Assembly: GCA_031553215.1 (NCBI GenBank) | Contig: JAVBLW010000006.1 | Span: 124,001 to 188,000, forward strand | Source of the DNA: JAVBLW01 sp031553215 | Lineage (GTDB): Bacteria; Bacillota_I; Bacilli_A; Acholeplasmatales; Anaeroplasmataceae | DNA: 64,000 nt | Direction: 5' to 3' | Part shown: positions 1 to 8,282 of the stretch, piece after piece | How positions within the stretch are numbered: position 1 is the first letter of the stretch | Layout of the letters: each line of letters starts with the position of its first letter | Program-made: the position numbers and the translations under genes | The notes under the pieces: model-generated | What the model was told of the DNA's origin: nothing | Database searches by the model: none | The model's input: the letters and a program-made list of their open reading frames with translations, nothing else

Positions 1-1279
1 ATACTGTTCCATTGAATAAATAAGTACTTTGAGATACATAAGAAATTTCTTTTCTTACCTCATTTATATCTAACAAATTAAGATTTTGACCATTGAAATT
101 TATTTCCCCATTAGTCGGAATATGAAATCCCAACATTAGCTTTGTCATAGTACTTTTACCACATCCACTTGGTCCTACAAAAGCATATGATTTACCCTTT
201 TCTAAAAGTAAATTCAATTTCTTTATAACATAATCATTATTCTCTTTATACTTAAATGACATATCCTTAAATTCATAAATGATTTTACTATTATTAAATT
301 TTTTATCTCCAAATTGTTCATCTTTGTATTCCAGTAAACCACCCACTTGATCCATTGATACTTTAGCACTTTTATATTCCGTTGCATACCTAATAAATTC
401 TGATAAGGGATTTGATACATATTTTAATAGCAATAAAAAAGCCATTATTTCCCCATTAGTAATTCTTTGTTTATATGATAAATAAAAACCTATTATAATG
501 CATATAAACATTGGCGCAGACTTTAATAAATACTTATATGGTCCTGCTTTCGCAACTAATTTTTCATAATTAACATAATAGGAAGTAGCCTCATCCATAG
601 TTTTATTAAATTGTTGTTTCCTGTATTCTTGAAGATTATAGGCTTTTTCAATCTTAGCACCCTTCACTGTATCAATTGATATAGTCGCAACTTCTCCCAT
701 TTTATGCTCAAATTTGTCCATAATATCATAGGTTGGACTTGATATTTTACCGGCTAATAAAATCGAAATAGGAATGCATACTATTACTACTAATGTCATT
801 ATCCAATTTAAAAATAATAAATACACCAAGCAACATATGAAAGTAATTATCCCACTTATAAATTCTGGTAATTCTATTGAAATATAATCCGATACTACAT
901 TCATATCATAAGTTAACTTATTATGCATTGTACCAGAATGCTCATCTTCAAAATAACCATATTTACAAGTAAACATTTTTTCGATTAACATTACCCTTAA
1001 TTTAGAGACAAAGTTAACCGTGAAACTTGATTGAACGATTACCGTTAAATAATGGAATAGCATACCAATCACTGTCAAAGATAAAAATATCCATAATACA
1101 CTTATTATCTTCATGTTTGCCATATCTTCATCAACAATTGTCTTAGCAACGTTACTTATATAAATAGATATGATCGTAATACCAATACTAAAAATAATTT
1201 GCATAAAAAACAAACTCTTCTTGTTTGCGATTTTCCATAATTTAAAAAAATTATTTGTCTTTCTTACTGGTTTTGCCAT
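1..1279 (-). CDS. ABC transporter, fused permease and ATPase (3' end cut off)
   Basis: Half-size ABC exporter subunit. The N-terminal roughly 310 residues carry several hydrophobic membrane segments. The nucleotide-binding domain follows, with Walker A GPSGCGKST near residue 368 and a Q-loop region (ISYVSQSTYLFNGT) just before the window edge. The signature motif, Walker B and H-loop lie outside the window. The start ATG has the ribosome site AGGAAG 8 bases upstream. The gene appears to be transcribed alone in this window: a terminator-like hairpin sits 33-63 bases upstream of its start, so expression may be attenuated or driven by a promoter just after it (TATAAT-like element near 1300). The substrate cannot be told; drug, peptide or lipid export are all possible. 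Confidence 0.88.
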   Translation of the reverse strand, partial: MAKPVRKTNNFFKLWKIANKKSLFFMQIIFSIGITIISIYISNVAKTIVDEDMANMKIISVLWIFLSLTVIGMLFHYLTVIVQSSFTVNFVSKLRVMLIEKMFTCKYGYFEDEHSGTMHNKLTYDMNVVSDYISIELPEFISGIITFICCLVYLLFLNWIMTLVVIVCIPISILLAGKISSPTYDIMDKFEHKMGEVATISIDTVKGAKIEKAYNLQEYRKQQFNKTMDEATSYYVNYEKLVAKAGPYKYLLKSAPMFICIIIGFYLSYKQRITNGEIMAFLLLLKYVSNPLSEFIRYATEYKSAKVSMDQVGGLLEYKDEQFGDKKFNNSKIIYEFKDMSFKYKENNDYVIKKLNLLLEKGKSYAFVGPSGCGKSTMTKLMLGFHIPTNGEINFNGQNLNLLDINEVRKEISYVSQSTYLFNGTV

Positions 1280-1311
1280 AATTAACACTTCCTAATATAA
1301 GTTTATTATAT

Positions 1312-1342
1312 CAAAAAAAATATGACAACACCATGTCATATT
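1312..1342 (-). terminator. Rho-independent terminator or attenuator upstream of the ABC gene
   Basis: An 8-bp perfect stem (1319-1326 with 1335-1342, loop 8) is followed on the minus strand by eight T residues. No convincing gene ends just before it, and the ABC exporter starts only 33 bases beyond. It could therefore be a leader attenuator of that gene rather than a plain end-of-operon terminator. Confidence 0.6.
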
Positions 1343-1646
1343 TAATCATTTATTACTATTAAAAATTTTTATCGGCAAAATACCAAGATTTTATTATGTT
1401 ATATTAAAATAATAATTGCCGATAGAAGAATAAAAAAAACTATAAATTGGCGGCTAAACTATCATACTTTCTTGATGGATCATAAAATGTGAAGAACTTG
1501 TATCCAAAACCAATTGTTTTGATGTATGAAATATACCAATATAATACCTTGAAAAGGCTCCAAATGTTCTTTCATCCTTATCTACATCATAGAGATAATA
1601 ATTCATAAAATATTCATATATTGAATATAATTTTAAAAAATAATTA

Positions 1647-1671
1647 AAAGAGGAATCATTCATTCCTCTTT
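1647..1671 (-). terminator. Terminator after the dipeptidase gene
   Basis: A 10-bp perfect stem (1647-1656 with 1662-1671) with a 5-base loop is followed on the minus strand by a T-rich stretch. It starts 26 bases after the dipeptidase stop codon. Confidence 0.7.
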
Positions 1672-1696
1672 GTGTGTTCGCTACATAATCTTTGAC

Positions 1697-2647
1697 TTAA
1701 GAATTTTGGTAGTTTCTTAAGAAATTTAAAAAGTTTTTATAACATATCTTTTCTATTTCTTCTTCGCTATAATCATTCTTTTTTAATTCATCTATTAATA
1801 AATACATATAAGATGCATCCTTTATTTCTAGATTATTGGGAATTCCATCAAAATCAGTTCCTATAGCAATTATATCTATTCCTACTAATTTGTTTATATA
1901 ATTGATATGTTTTACAATATCACTAACATAACTGTATCCCTTATTAGATAAGAAATCAGCATAAAAATTTATTCCAATAAGGCATTTACGTTCACTCATT
2001 TTTATTATCATATCATCTGTTAGATTTCTAACTGATGAATATACTGTTCTAGAATTTGAGTGACTTGCTACAAATGGTCTAATGGTATTATTTAGAACAT
2101 CATAAAATCCCTTATCGCTTAGATGCGACACATCAATAATCATTCCAATTCTTTCCATTCTATTTATTACATCTAGTCCAAATTTGGTTAATCCAGTTTT
2201 AGTATTTGCTATATTTTCACTTACATAATTAGGACTAGCAATGGTTGTGTTGTAATTCCAACATAGGGTCATCATTCTAACACCACGACGATAAAAGTAA
2301 TCAATATTACTAATATCATCCTCAATAACTGCCGATTCTTCAATTGTTAAAATAGAGACTATTTTATCTTTTTCTATTATTTCATTTAAATCTAATAGTG
2401 GTTCTATTAAATCTCTATTTTTTCTTAGTTCATAATAGTATCTATCAATCATATCATTGCATTTTTGAAAGAGATTTCCTTCTTCATATTTTAAAAATAT
2501 CGCAAAGCATTGAATAAGATAATCACTACTTTTTAGTTTTTCTAAGTCAACCATTTTTGTATTCTTTCTTAAATCTGATACAACAAATTTCTTAATATCC
2601 TTACATAACAAATCAATTGTATCACAATGCATATCAATAATTTTCAA
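1697..2647 (-). CDS. Membrane dipeptidase, peptidase family M19
   Basis: Zinc dipeptidase of the renal dipeptidase family, about 316 residues, the normal length. The N-terminal metal motif DMHCDT gives ligands His7 and Asp9. The bridging glutamate lies in the SILTIEESAV segment, and the later metal-binding histidines are in IDVSHLSD and ASHSNSRTV. No signal peptide is visible, so it is probably cytosolic and cleaves dipeptides. The TTG at 2647 was chosen because GGTGA sits 5 bases upstream; an in-frame GTG at 2659 has no ribosome site. It lies 9 bases outside the previous gene's terminator stem, so it needs readthrough or its own promoter. Confidence 0.9.
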   Translation of the reverse strand: MKIIDMHCDTIDLLCKDIKKFVVSDLRKNTKMVDLEKLKSSDYLIQCFAIFLKYEEGNLFQKCNDMIDRYYYELRKNRDLIEPLLDLNEIIEKDKIVSILTIEESAVIEDDISNIDYFYRRGVRMMTLCWNYNTTIASPNYVSENIANTKTGLTKFGLDVINRMERIGMIIDVSHLSDKGFYDVLNNTIRPFVASHSNSRTVYSSVRNLTDDMIIKMSERKCLIGINFYADFLSNKGYSYVSDIVKHINYINKLVGIDIIAIGTDFDGIPNNLEIKDASYMYLLIDELKKNDYSEEEIEKICYKNFLNFLRNYQNS

Positions 2648-2677
2648 AATAATCACCACTATAAATATATGAGAAAA

Positions 2678-2699
2678 AAAAGAGTTTTATAACTCTTTT
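2678..2699 (-). terminator. Terminator overlapping the HAD gene end
   Basis: The stem AAAAGAGTT/AACTCTTTT overlaps the stop codon of the HAD phosphatase gene and is followed on the minus strand by a run of T residues. Confidence 0.65.
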
Positions 2700-3379
2700 A
2701 CTTTTTCATACAATTCTTTTAAGGTCATTGTTGGGATATTTATTTCTACATTCTTTTCATTTATTAAGCAATCAGTAACTAATAATTTAGAAAAATCTTC
2801 GGTTAGATATCTAAAATCATCCGCCATATCATTTCCAATCATAATTGTTTCATTAGCTTTTAAATTAAATTTTTCTAATATTTCATTAAAATACTTCAAA
2901 TTAGGTTTAGCATATTTTGAATTTTCATATGTAGTTACTAATTTAAAATCATCTTTAGATAATCCAACCCAAGACATTCTTTCATGAGTTGCGATGCTTG
3001 GGAAAATTGGATTAGTAGAAAGGAATACATTGTATCCTTTTTCATTTAGAATCTTTACTATTTGTTTTGAGTATTCACTAGTTTGAACGTAATTTTTTAA
3101 TTCTTTAAATTCTGTGTTATAGAATTCATTAAATACATCCTCTATTTTTGTATCATATAATGAATTAAAATAGTTCCAAAAAACTTGTTCATTTGTTAAT
3201 ATTCCATCATTTTTTATCATATGATATGTACCAGTCATTAAGTCATCTAAAAACTTTTTAGGTTCATATCCATTCTTTGCCATCTTGATAGATAAATTTT
3301 TCATATAATTACTAATAAATTCATCTTGGTTCATTGGAAGTAAAGTTCCATCAAGATCGAAAAAAACATTCTTTATCAT
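2687..3379 (-). CDS. HAD-superfamily phosphatase
   Basis: Haloacid dehalogenase-type hydrolase, 230 residues. Motif I is FFDLDGTLL with nucleophile Asp8 and acid Asp10. Motif III is the lysine in KYAKPNLKYF, and motif IV is IGNDMADDFR. A helical cap lies between motifs I and II. The substrate is unknown. The ATG overlaps the flavin reductase stop (TAATG) with GAGGA upstream, so the two are translationally coupled. Confidence 0.88.
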   Translation of the reverse strand: MIKNVFFDLDGTLLPMNQDEFISNYMKNLSIKMAKNGYEPKKFLDDLMTGTYHMIKNDGILTNEQVFWNYFNSLYDTKIEDVFNEFYNTEFKELKNYVQTSEYSKQIVKILNEKGYNVFLSTNPIFPSIATHERMSWVGLSKDDFKLVTTYENSKYAKPNLKYFNEILEKFNLKANETIMIGNDMADDFRYLTEDFSKLLVTDCLINEKNVEINIPTMTLKELYEKVKEL

Positions 3380-3894
3380 TATTCATTTTCCTCTTTTACT
3401 AAAAATTGAGTTATTTCTCCAACATACATACGGTGATAATCCTTATTAGGATAATTCTTTCCATCTAAATCGGTGTCTACAAAGTTATTTGGATCTATAT
3501 CCTGATAATAGATCTTTTTAAACTTCATAACATATTTAGCTTCTTTTGCATAATATAGATCAAAATCTACATCATATATTGGAGTTAATCCTGATTCTTT
3601 AAATTTATCTTTATCTTTACCACTAATAGAACCACATTTTTTTAGTGCATCTTTATATTCACCATCAAAAAAGCTTAATGTAAAACGATCGGTACTATCT
3701 ATTATTTTATATGAATGTCTTGTTGGTCTAACAAAGATAAATCCAACCTTTTTATTCCATAATACCCCCATTGCACCCCAGCTAACGGTCATACAATTAT
3801 ATCCATCTTTACCACCTACAGTAAGTAAAGCCCAGTTATCATTTAATTCTTCAAATATATTTTTATCATATTCATTTATATTTTTTCTTATCAT
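3379..3894 (-). CDS. Flavin reductase-like (FMN-binding split-barrel) protein
   Basis: Flavoprotein of the flavin reductase-like family, 171 residues. The N-terminal half has the family pattern around NWALLTVGG, NCMTVSWGAMGVLW and VRPTRHSY, which forms the FMN pocket. It is probably an NAD(P)H:FMN oxidoreductase or a binding protein; the electron acceptor is unknown. The second ATG (3894) was chosen because AAAGGAG sits 7 bases upstream; the ATG two codons earlier is too close to it. It is coupled to the HAD gene by a 1-base overlap. Confidence 0.85.
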   Translation of the reverse strand: MIRKNINEYDKNIFEELNDNWALLTVGGKDGYNCMTVSWGAMGVLWNKKVGFIFVRPTRHSYKIIDSTDRFTLSFFDGEYKDALKKCGSISGKDKDKFKESGLTPIYDVDFDLYYAKEAKYVMKFKKIYYQDIDPNNFVDTDLDGKNYPNKDYHRMYVGEITQFLVKEENE

Positions 3895-3906
3895 ATTCAT
3901 TCTCCT

Positions 3907-4653
3907 TTAAAATGCTACTAACATGAACGCTATTAAATTATTCATGAAATGTACTAACATTACTGTATATATATTTCTATTTGATTTTATATATATAACT
4001 GCAAAACCTGCCCCAGATACAAGATAAGGCAAACATATTAATAACCACTTACCAAATGATCCAGCATCTGTACTAATCATATGTGGTAATGAAAAAGCTA
4101 ATATTGAAACAATTATTGGTATAGCTATATGGACATGATCAAGCAAATGAAATATTACCTTACGGTAAATTAATTCCTCAACAATAGGAGATAAAAAAAC
4201 CGCTGTTATAAAGAACATCCACCAATATTTACTTGTTATTCCATCCTCTATAGTAATTTGATTCTGACTATCATCAGATTTTATTCCGGCAAGTACACAT
4301 ACTAAATAAAATATTATTCCTGTAACTACTGCCATCAATAAGAATTTCTTTATATTAGGTTTTACTTTTTTTTCATAGTCACTTTTTAATGCTGCTCTTA
4401 ATATAAAGACTAAAGCAATCGCTAACAATAAATAAATTATTAGATTAGCTAATCCATTTGATAGTATTACATATTTTTTCATTATTACATCAGTCGTTCC
4501 GTTATTGGCCGCATCTAATAAGGCTTCATAAGAAACATTTATTTTATTTGCAAAATTTTTTAATATTCCTGATAAAATAAAAGAACCTACTATAAACATA
4601 CCAAACAAAAAAACACATAAGGCACTATATGACTTCGATTTTTCTTGATCCAT
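3907..4653 (-). CDS. CPBP-family intramembrane metalloprotease (CAAX-like)
   Basis: Multi-pass membrane protein of about 248 residues in the CPBP/Abi family. The conserved motifs are visible: EELIYRKVIF (EExxxR type), FSLPHM (FxxxH type) and HFMNNLIAF (HxxxN type). Family members are intramembrane glutamic proteases, some of them tied to bacteriocin maturation or immunity. The ATG at 4653 has AGGTGA 5 bases upstream; the in-frame GTG further out overlaps that site. It follows the spoVA genes, separated by a terminator. Confidence 0.88.
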   Translation of the reverse strand: MDQEKSKSYSALCVFLFGMFIVGSFILSGILKNFANKINVSYEALLDAANNGTTDVIMKKYVILSNGLANLIIYLLLAIALVFILRAALKSDYEKKVKPNIKKFLLMAVVTGIIFYLVCVLAGIKSDDSQNQITIEDGITSKYWWMFFITAVFLSPIVEELIYRKVIFHLLDHVHIAIPIIVSILAFSLPHMISTDAGSFGKWLLICLPYLVSGAGFAVIYIKSNRNIYTVMLVHFMNNLIAFMLVAF

Positions 4654-4685
4654 TTTAATCACCTACCATATTATACCATAAAAGA

Positions 4686-4713
4686 AAAAGGATAAATATT
4701 TTTTTATCCTTTT
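4686..4713 (-). terminator. Terminator at the end of the spoVA operon
   Basis: The hairpin AAAAGGATAAA/TTTATCCTTTT overlaps the spoVAE stop codon and is followed by TTTCTTTTA on the minus strand. It closes the spoIIA-spoVA transcription unit. Confidence 0.7.
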
Positions 4714-5054
4714 GGTTTAAATATTAATCCGAATATAACTGATAAGACAATTGCCCAAACTATACCATTGGCGGTCATTGAGAAAATACCACCAGATATT
4801 CCTAACCATCCATCAGCCTTTGCGGCTTCTAAAGCAGAGTGGACAAGACTATGACCAAAACTAGTGATTGGTAATAGTGCTCCAGCTTCTGCGACATCTA
4901 TTAATTTATCATATAAATGAAATGAATCTAGAAGTACCCCAAACACTACGAATAAACCAGTAATATGTCCAGGAGTTAATTTAAATATATCTTGGATTAA
5001 TTGTCCTATTCCACAAATTAATCCTCCAATTAGGAAAGCATATAAGAAAACCAT
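4704..5054 (-). CDS. spoVAE: Stage V sporulation protein AE (SpoVAE/SpoVAEb)
   Basis: Small integral membrane protein of about 116 residues, matching the usual SpoVAEb length. With SpoVAC and SpoVAD it takes up and releases dipicolinic acid across the inner spore membrane. Hydrophobic segments run through most of it, with the family-type GQLIQD and ITSFGHSLV segments. The start at 5054 forms TAATG with the spoVAD stop and has GGAGG 10 bases upstream. A longer frame upstream lies inside spoVAD and has no ribosome site. Confidence 0.93.
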   Translation of the reverse strand: MVFLYAFLIGGLICGIGQLIQDIFKLTPGHITGLFVVFGVLLDSFHLYDKLIDVAEAGALLPITSFGHSLVHSALEAAKADGWLGISGGIFSMTANGIVWAIVLSVIFGLIFKPKG

Positions 5055-6055
5055 TATTCTTCCACCTCCAACGCCACAGCATGACATATTGAAGGAATAC
5101 TTTCTTTTTGTAGAGTCATATCAGCATTCATAAGCGCACCAGTTGCGCAAACTAATACACGCTTTAAATTACCTTTTTCTAATTCTTTTTTTATGTGCCC
5201 ATATGTAACAACTCCACAACAAGCACATCCACTTCCTCCAGCAAATACTTCTTGATTATCTCTATCATAAATCATTAATCCACAATCAGAGTAATTTTTA
5301 GTTATTCCAAACTTCTCATTAAGTATCTTTTGGACAATCTCTGCACCATAAAAACTTAAATCTCCAGTTACAATTAAATCATAATAATCAGGTGTTAAAT
5401 TAAATTCCTTCATATGATTTAAAATTGTTTCACATGCTGCAGGAGCCATTGCTCTTCCCATATCAAATTGATCTTTAAATTCCACATCGACTACCTTACC
5501 TATGGTAGCTCTAGCAATTTTAATCTTTGTTTTTTTACTAACAACTAAACTCGCACAAGCACCAGTTACTGTAAATGTTGCAGTAGGCCCTTTTGCTCCA
5601 CCATATTCGGTAGGATTTCTAAATTGGCGTTCACTTGCACTATTATGACTACTAGTTAAAGTCATTACTTTTTTTGCCTTTTGACCATCAACTAAAATAC
5701 CTGCCATTATTAAGCTTAATACTGATGTTGAACATGCTCCATAAAGTCCACAAAATGGTATATCATATTCTCTTAAACTATAATTGGTAATTACTACTTG
5801 GTTTATTAAGTCACCTGCAAATATTAAATCAATATTACTTTCTAATTCAGACGTCTTTTTAAATAGAATATCTAAAACATCTTTTTGCATAGCGATCTCA
5901 GCTTTTTCAAAGCTCTTTTCATCTAATCTTAGATCTTCATATATCTTATCAAAGCACGATGATAAAGGACCCTGTCCTTCTCTCGGACCAACAACCGTAG
6001 CTGTATCCGCTAAATAAACCCCTTCAAATTGATATGCACTAGGTCCTATTTTCAT
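5054..6055 (-). CDS. spoVAD: Stage V sporulation protein AD (SpoVAD)
   Basis: Thiolase-fold protein, 333 residues, that binds dipicolinic acid for loading into the forespore. Family features include the GPREGQGPL segment near residue 24, CGLYGACSTS, the SSHNSASERQFRNPTEYG block and the GGSGCACCG segment. The start overlaps the spoVAC stop by 4 bases (ATGA) with GGGGTG upstream. It lies between spoVAC and spoVAE, the conserved order. Confidence 0.96.
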   Translation of the reverse strand: MKIGPSAYQFEGVYLADTATVVGPREGQGPLSSCFDKIYEDLRLDEKSFEKAEIAMQKDVLDILFKKTSELESNIDLIFAGDLINQVVITNYSLREYDIPFCGLYGACSTSVLSLIMAGILVDGQKAKKVMTLTSSHNSASERQFRNPTEYGGAKGPTATFTVTGACASLVVSKKTKIKIARATIGKVVDVEFKDQFDMGRAMAPAACETILNHMKEFNLTPDYYDLIVTGDLSFYGAEIVQKILNEKFGITKNYSDCGLMIYDRDNQEVFAGGSGCACCGVVTYGHIKKELEKGNLKRVLVCATGALMNADMTLQKESIPSICHAVALEVEE

Positions 6056-6501
6056 ATTAGCACCCCAAATATATATCTAATTAATCCGACTATATATGCA
6101 CTGGCAACCCCAAGGGTAATTACCGTTCCCGCTAATTTAAATGTATTGGCTCCTATACCAAGTATCAATCCTTCTGGCTTATATTCCATAGCTGAAGATA
6201 CCATTGAATTTGCAAATCCTGTTATTGGAACGACGCTTCCAGCCTTCATTATTTGACCTATTTTATCATATATTCCAAGGGCACTTAATATAGCCGCTAA
6301 TAGAACCATAGTTCCTATCATTAAGCTTCTTGCATCTAATTTATCCATACGAAATCCTTTTTCATAAATGGTTAATATTATTTGTCCAAGTAAGCATATT
6401 GATCCTCCACCTATAAAGGCAGCTAAGAAATTTTTCCCTAATTGCTTATAATCCATTTTTACTTTTAGTAAATCTTTATATTCCTGTTTAGAAACATTCA
6501 T
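6052..6501 (-). CDS. spoVAC: Stage V sporulation protein AC (SpoVAC)
   Basis: Membrane protein of about 149 residues, the normal SpoVAC size. In Bacillus it acts as a mechanosensitive channel for dipicolinic acid release during germination. An N-terminal cytosolic helix is followed by several membrane segments (NFLAAFIGGGSICLLGQ, LMIGTMVLLAAILSALG, and two more). The ATG at 6501 has GGTGA 6 bases upstream. It follows spoIIAB directly with only a 39-base gap: no sigF lies between them. Confidence 0.94.
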   Translation of the reverse strand: MNVSKQEYKDLLKVKMDYKQLGKNFLAAFIGGGSICLLGQIILTIYEKGFRMDKLDARSLMIGTMVLLAAILSALGIYDKIGQIMKAGSVVPITGFANSMVSSAMEYKPEGLILGIGANTFKLAGTVITLGVASAYIVGLIRYIFGVLI

Positions 6502-6540
6502 TATTATCACCAAAAGTATTATTTTACAAATTATACTAAA

Positions 6541-6966
6541 TTATTCATTTTTATGCCATTTCTTTACAATGGTCACATTTGTTCCTTTTCCTTTTTCACT
6601 GACAACTTCAAAAGAATCAGAAAAAATCTCCATTATTGTAAAACCTAAACCACTTCGATCATTTTCTTTCTTTGTTGAAAACATCGGTGTTCTCGCCTCT
6701 TCTAAATCCTGTATACCAATACCAGTATCTTTTACTTCTATTTTTATTAATTCATCATTTACATTCACTAAAACTTCTACTTCCTCATTTACTCTTCCTT
6801 CATATCCATGAATAATAGCATTTGTGACGGCTTCACTTATAGAAGTTTTTAATTCATTAATAAATGAGATAGTTTGATTATATTCTAAAGCTATTATCTG
6901 TATAAAGCTTCTAGCTAATGCAACATTTTTTAATTCACTTTTAATTTTAAATTTTATTTCATTCAC
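6541..6966 (-). CDS. spoIIAB: Anti-sigma F factor / serine kinase SpoIIAB
   Basis: GHKL-fold protein of about 141 residues. The N box is EAVTNAIIHGYEG, the G1 box DTGIGI and the G2 box SGLGFTIM. In other spore formers it holds sigma F inactive and phosphorylates SpoIIAA. The GTG at 6966 is chosen because it overlaps the spoIIAA stop (GTGA) and has AGGAG 7 bases upstream. Its usual downstream partner sigF is absent here, so sigma F must be encoded elsewhere. Confidence 0.95.
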   Translation of the reverse strand: MNEIKFKIKSELKNVALARSFIQIIALEYNQTISFINELKTSISEAVTNAIIHGYEGRVNEEVEVLVNVNDELIKIEVKDTGIGIQDLEEARTPMFSTKKENDRSGLGFTIMEIFSDSFEVVSEKGKGTNVTIVKKWHKNE

Positions 6967-7316
6967 TGTTCTACTCCTAAAAACCATTTGGCACTTTGTT
7001 CAGTATCTTTGATTGTGCATATTTTTAAAAGGCCTGATAAAAAAATAACTTTTTCAATATGTTTATTCATTTCACAAATGATAACTTGTCCATTTCTACT
7101 TTGAACTTGATTATATCTTCCAATAATTAAGCCTATTCCGCTAGAATCCATAAAAGATAAATCCCTCATATTAAATACTACATTTTCAATATCATATCTA
7201 CCGATAATTTCACTAAATTTACCTCTAAGTTCTGATGTAGAGGCTTCATCCATTTCACCTTTTAATCTTGCAAATACTGTTTTTTTCTTAATGCTTAAAT
7301 TGACTGATAAGCTCAT
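6963..7316 (-). CDS. spoIIAA: Anti-anti-sigma factor SpoIIAA
   Basis: STAS-domain protein of 117 residues. The phosphorylatable serine is in FMDSSGIGLIIGRY. In its unphosphorylated form it binds SpoIIAB and frees sigma F in the forespore. The start has a GGGGGG ribosome site. It leads an overlapping gene run spoIIAA-spoIIAB-spoVAC-spoVAD-spoVAE. The 160-base region upstream probably holds its promoter, but no unambiguous sigma H site was found. Confidence 0.95.
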   Translation of the reverse strand: MSLSVNLSIKKKTVFARLKGEMDEASTSELRGKFSEIIGRYDIENVVFNMRDLSFMDSSGIGLIIGRYNQVQSRNGQVIICEMNKHIEKVIFLSGLLKICTIKDTEQSAKWFLGVEQ

Positions 7317-7462
7317 TTTATTCCCCCCTATGATTATTATAATTTATTTATTTTTTTAAAAAAGCATTTCGACATTTCTTCCTATTTTTCTCAATACTTT
7401 ATTAAGACATAATATAAAATCAACTGTCAAATAGGCTCAAATAATATTTTTTAAACAAAAAA

Positions 7463-7478
7463 AATGGCATATGCCATT
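7463..7478 (-). terminator. Terminator after the tyrosine phosphatase gene
   Basis: A perfect 16-base palindrome (AATGGCAT/ATGCCATT) touches the stop codon and is followed on the minus strand by eight T residues. Confidence 0.75.
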
Positions 7479-8229
7479 ATTCTTCTAAAAATATATCTTT
7501 TAATGTTTTTATTTCATCATCAGTAATAGTTAATTCTCTTTTTATATAATCTAAGAAAGAGCCACTTATATTAGTTGTATATTCAATAATATAATCTAGA
7601 TAAGATTTATCTACAGTTAAGGCAACTTCATAAATTTTTTTTCCTTCTTCATTCATATTTGAATTTTCAATCAATATTTTATTTGCGTCTTTTCTAAGTT
7701 CATTTGTTAGTAAGTAATCAGTATAAATATCATCCACGCTAACTCCTAACAAAGTTAGTATCAATAATCCCGCTACTCCAGTACGGTCTTTCCCTGCATA
7801 GCAATGGAATAATAATGAACCATCCTTAAGTGATAGACATTCATCAAGAAACTGTCTATAACCCTTTTTCGAACCATCAGAACTAATTAAAACTTTATAA
7901 ATATTTCTCATTAATTCATGAATTCCATCAAGCGTTTTAATACTCATAAAATTTCCCATTGAGCTTACTTGTTCTTTGTTTTCACCAAATAAATCAATAT
8001 GGACATATTTAGCATTACTAAAATTCATATCAGGATCTTCCATTACTTCTTCTTCAGATCTAAAATCAATAATTTTCATCAAATTATATTTTTCACTAAG
8101 AAGCCTAACATCTTCATCCGCTAATCTAACAAGTTCCCCTGAACGAAGTAATTTTTTTTCTTTAAGTTTTTTGCCATCAATTGTTCTTATATTTCCTAAA
8201 TCACGAAAATTAACTAAATTCTTAAACAT
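7477..8229 (-). CDS. Tyrosine-protein phosphatase (DSP/PTP-like)
   Basis: Protein of 250 residues with the cysteine phosphatase loop HCYAGKDRTG (Cys143, Arg149). The N-terminal segment NFRDLGNIRT is typical of the bacterial tyrosine/dual-specificity phosphatase family related to LipA/IphP. It probably dephosphorylates phosphotyrosine or phosphoinositide-like substrates in the cytosol; no signal peptide is seen. The AAAGGA ribosome site is well placed. It sits between dacF and spoIIAA, where other spore formers have no gene. Confidence 0.88.
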   Translation of the reverse strand: MFKNLVNFRDLGNIRTIDGKKLKEKKLLRSGELVRLADEDVRLLSEKYNLMKIIDFRSEEEVMEDPDMNFSNAKYVHIDLFGENKEQVSSMGNFMSIKTLDGIHELMRNIYKVLISSDGSKKGYRQFLDECLSLKDGSLLFHCYAGKDRTGVAGLLILTLLGVSVDDIYTDYLLTNELRKDANKILIENSNMNEEGKKIYEVALTVDKSYLDYIIEYTTNISGSFLDYIKRELTITDDEIKTLKDIFLEE

Positions 8230-8282
8230 ATTATCATTCCTTTATAATAGTTTAAAGGATAATGTCTAAAGAGTCAAAGGTT

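Larger units (their letters stand above)
1280..1696. other. Intergenic region with an inverted repeat and no convincing gene
   Basis: About 417 bases between the dipeptidase and the ABC exporter. It holds the dipeptidase terminator (1647-1671), the hairpin at 1312-1342, and a 9-bp inverted repeat TATCGGCAA/TTGCCGATA (1370-1378 and 1416-1424, 37-base spacer). A 69-codon open frame at 1454-1663 begins inside the terminator stem and has no usable ribosome site, so it is not called as a gene. Confidence 0.5.

Noticed and set aside
1454..1663. 69-codon open frame after the dipeptidase
   Set aside because: Its start lies inside the terminator stem and the ribosome site is too close. It is in frame with the dipeptidase after the TAA, but the dipeptidase is already full length.
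6029..6256. Plus-strand frame over spoVAC
   Set aside because: Shadow of the spoVAC coding sequence.
7317..7470. Sigma H promoter upstream of spoIIAA
   Set aside because: AGGA and GAAA-like elements occur, but spacing (about 9 bases) is wrong, and TTGACA has no -10 at 17 bases. Not supported enough to annotate.
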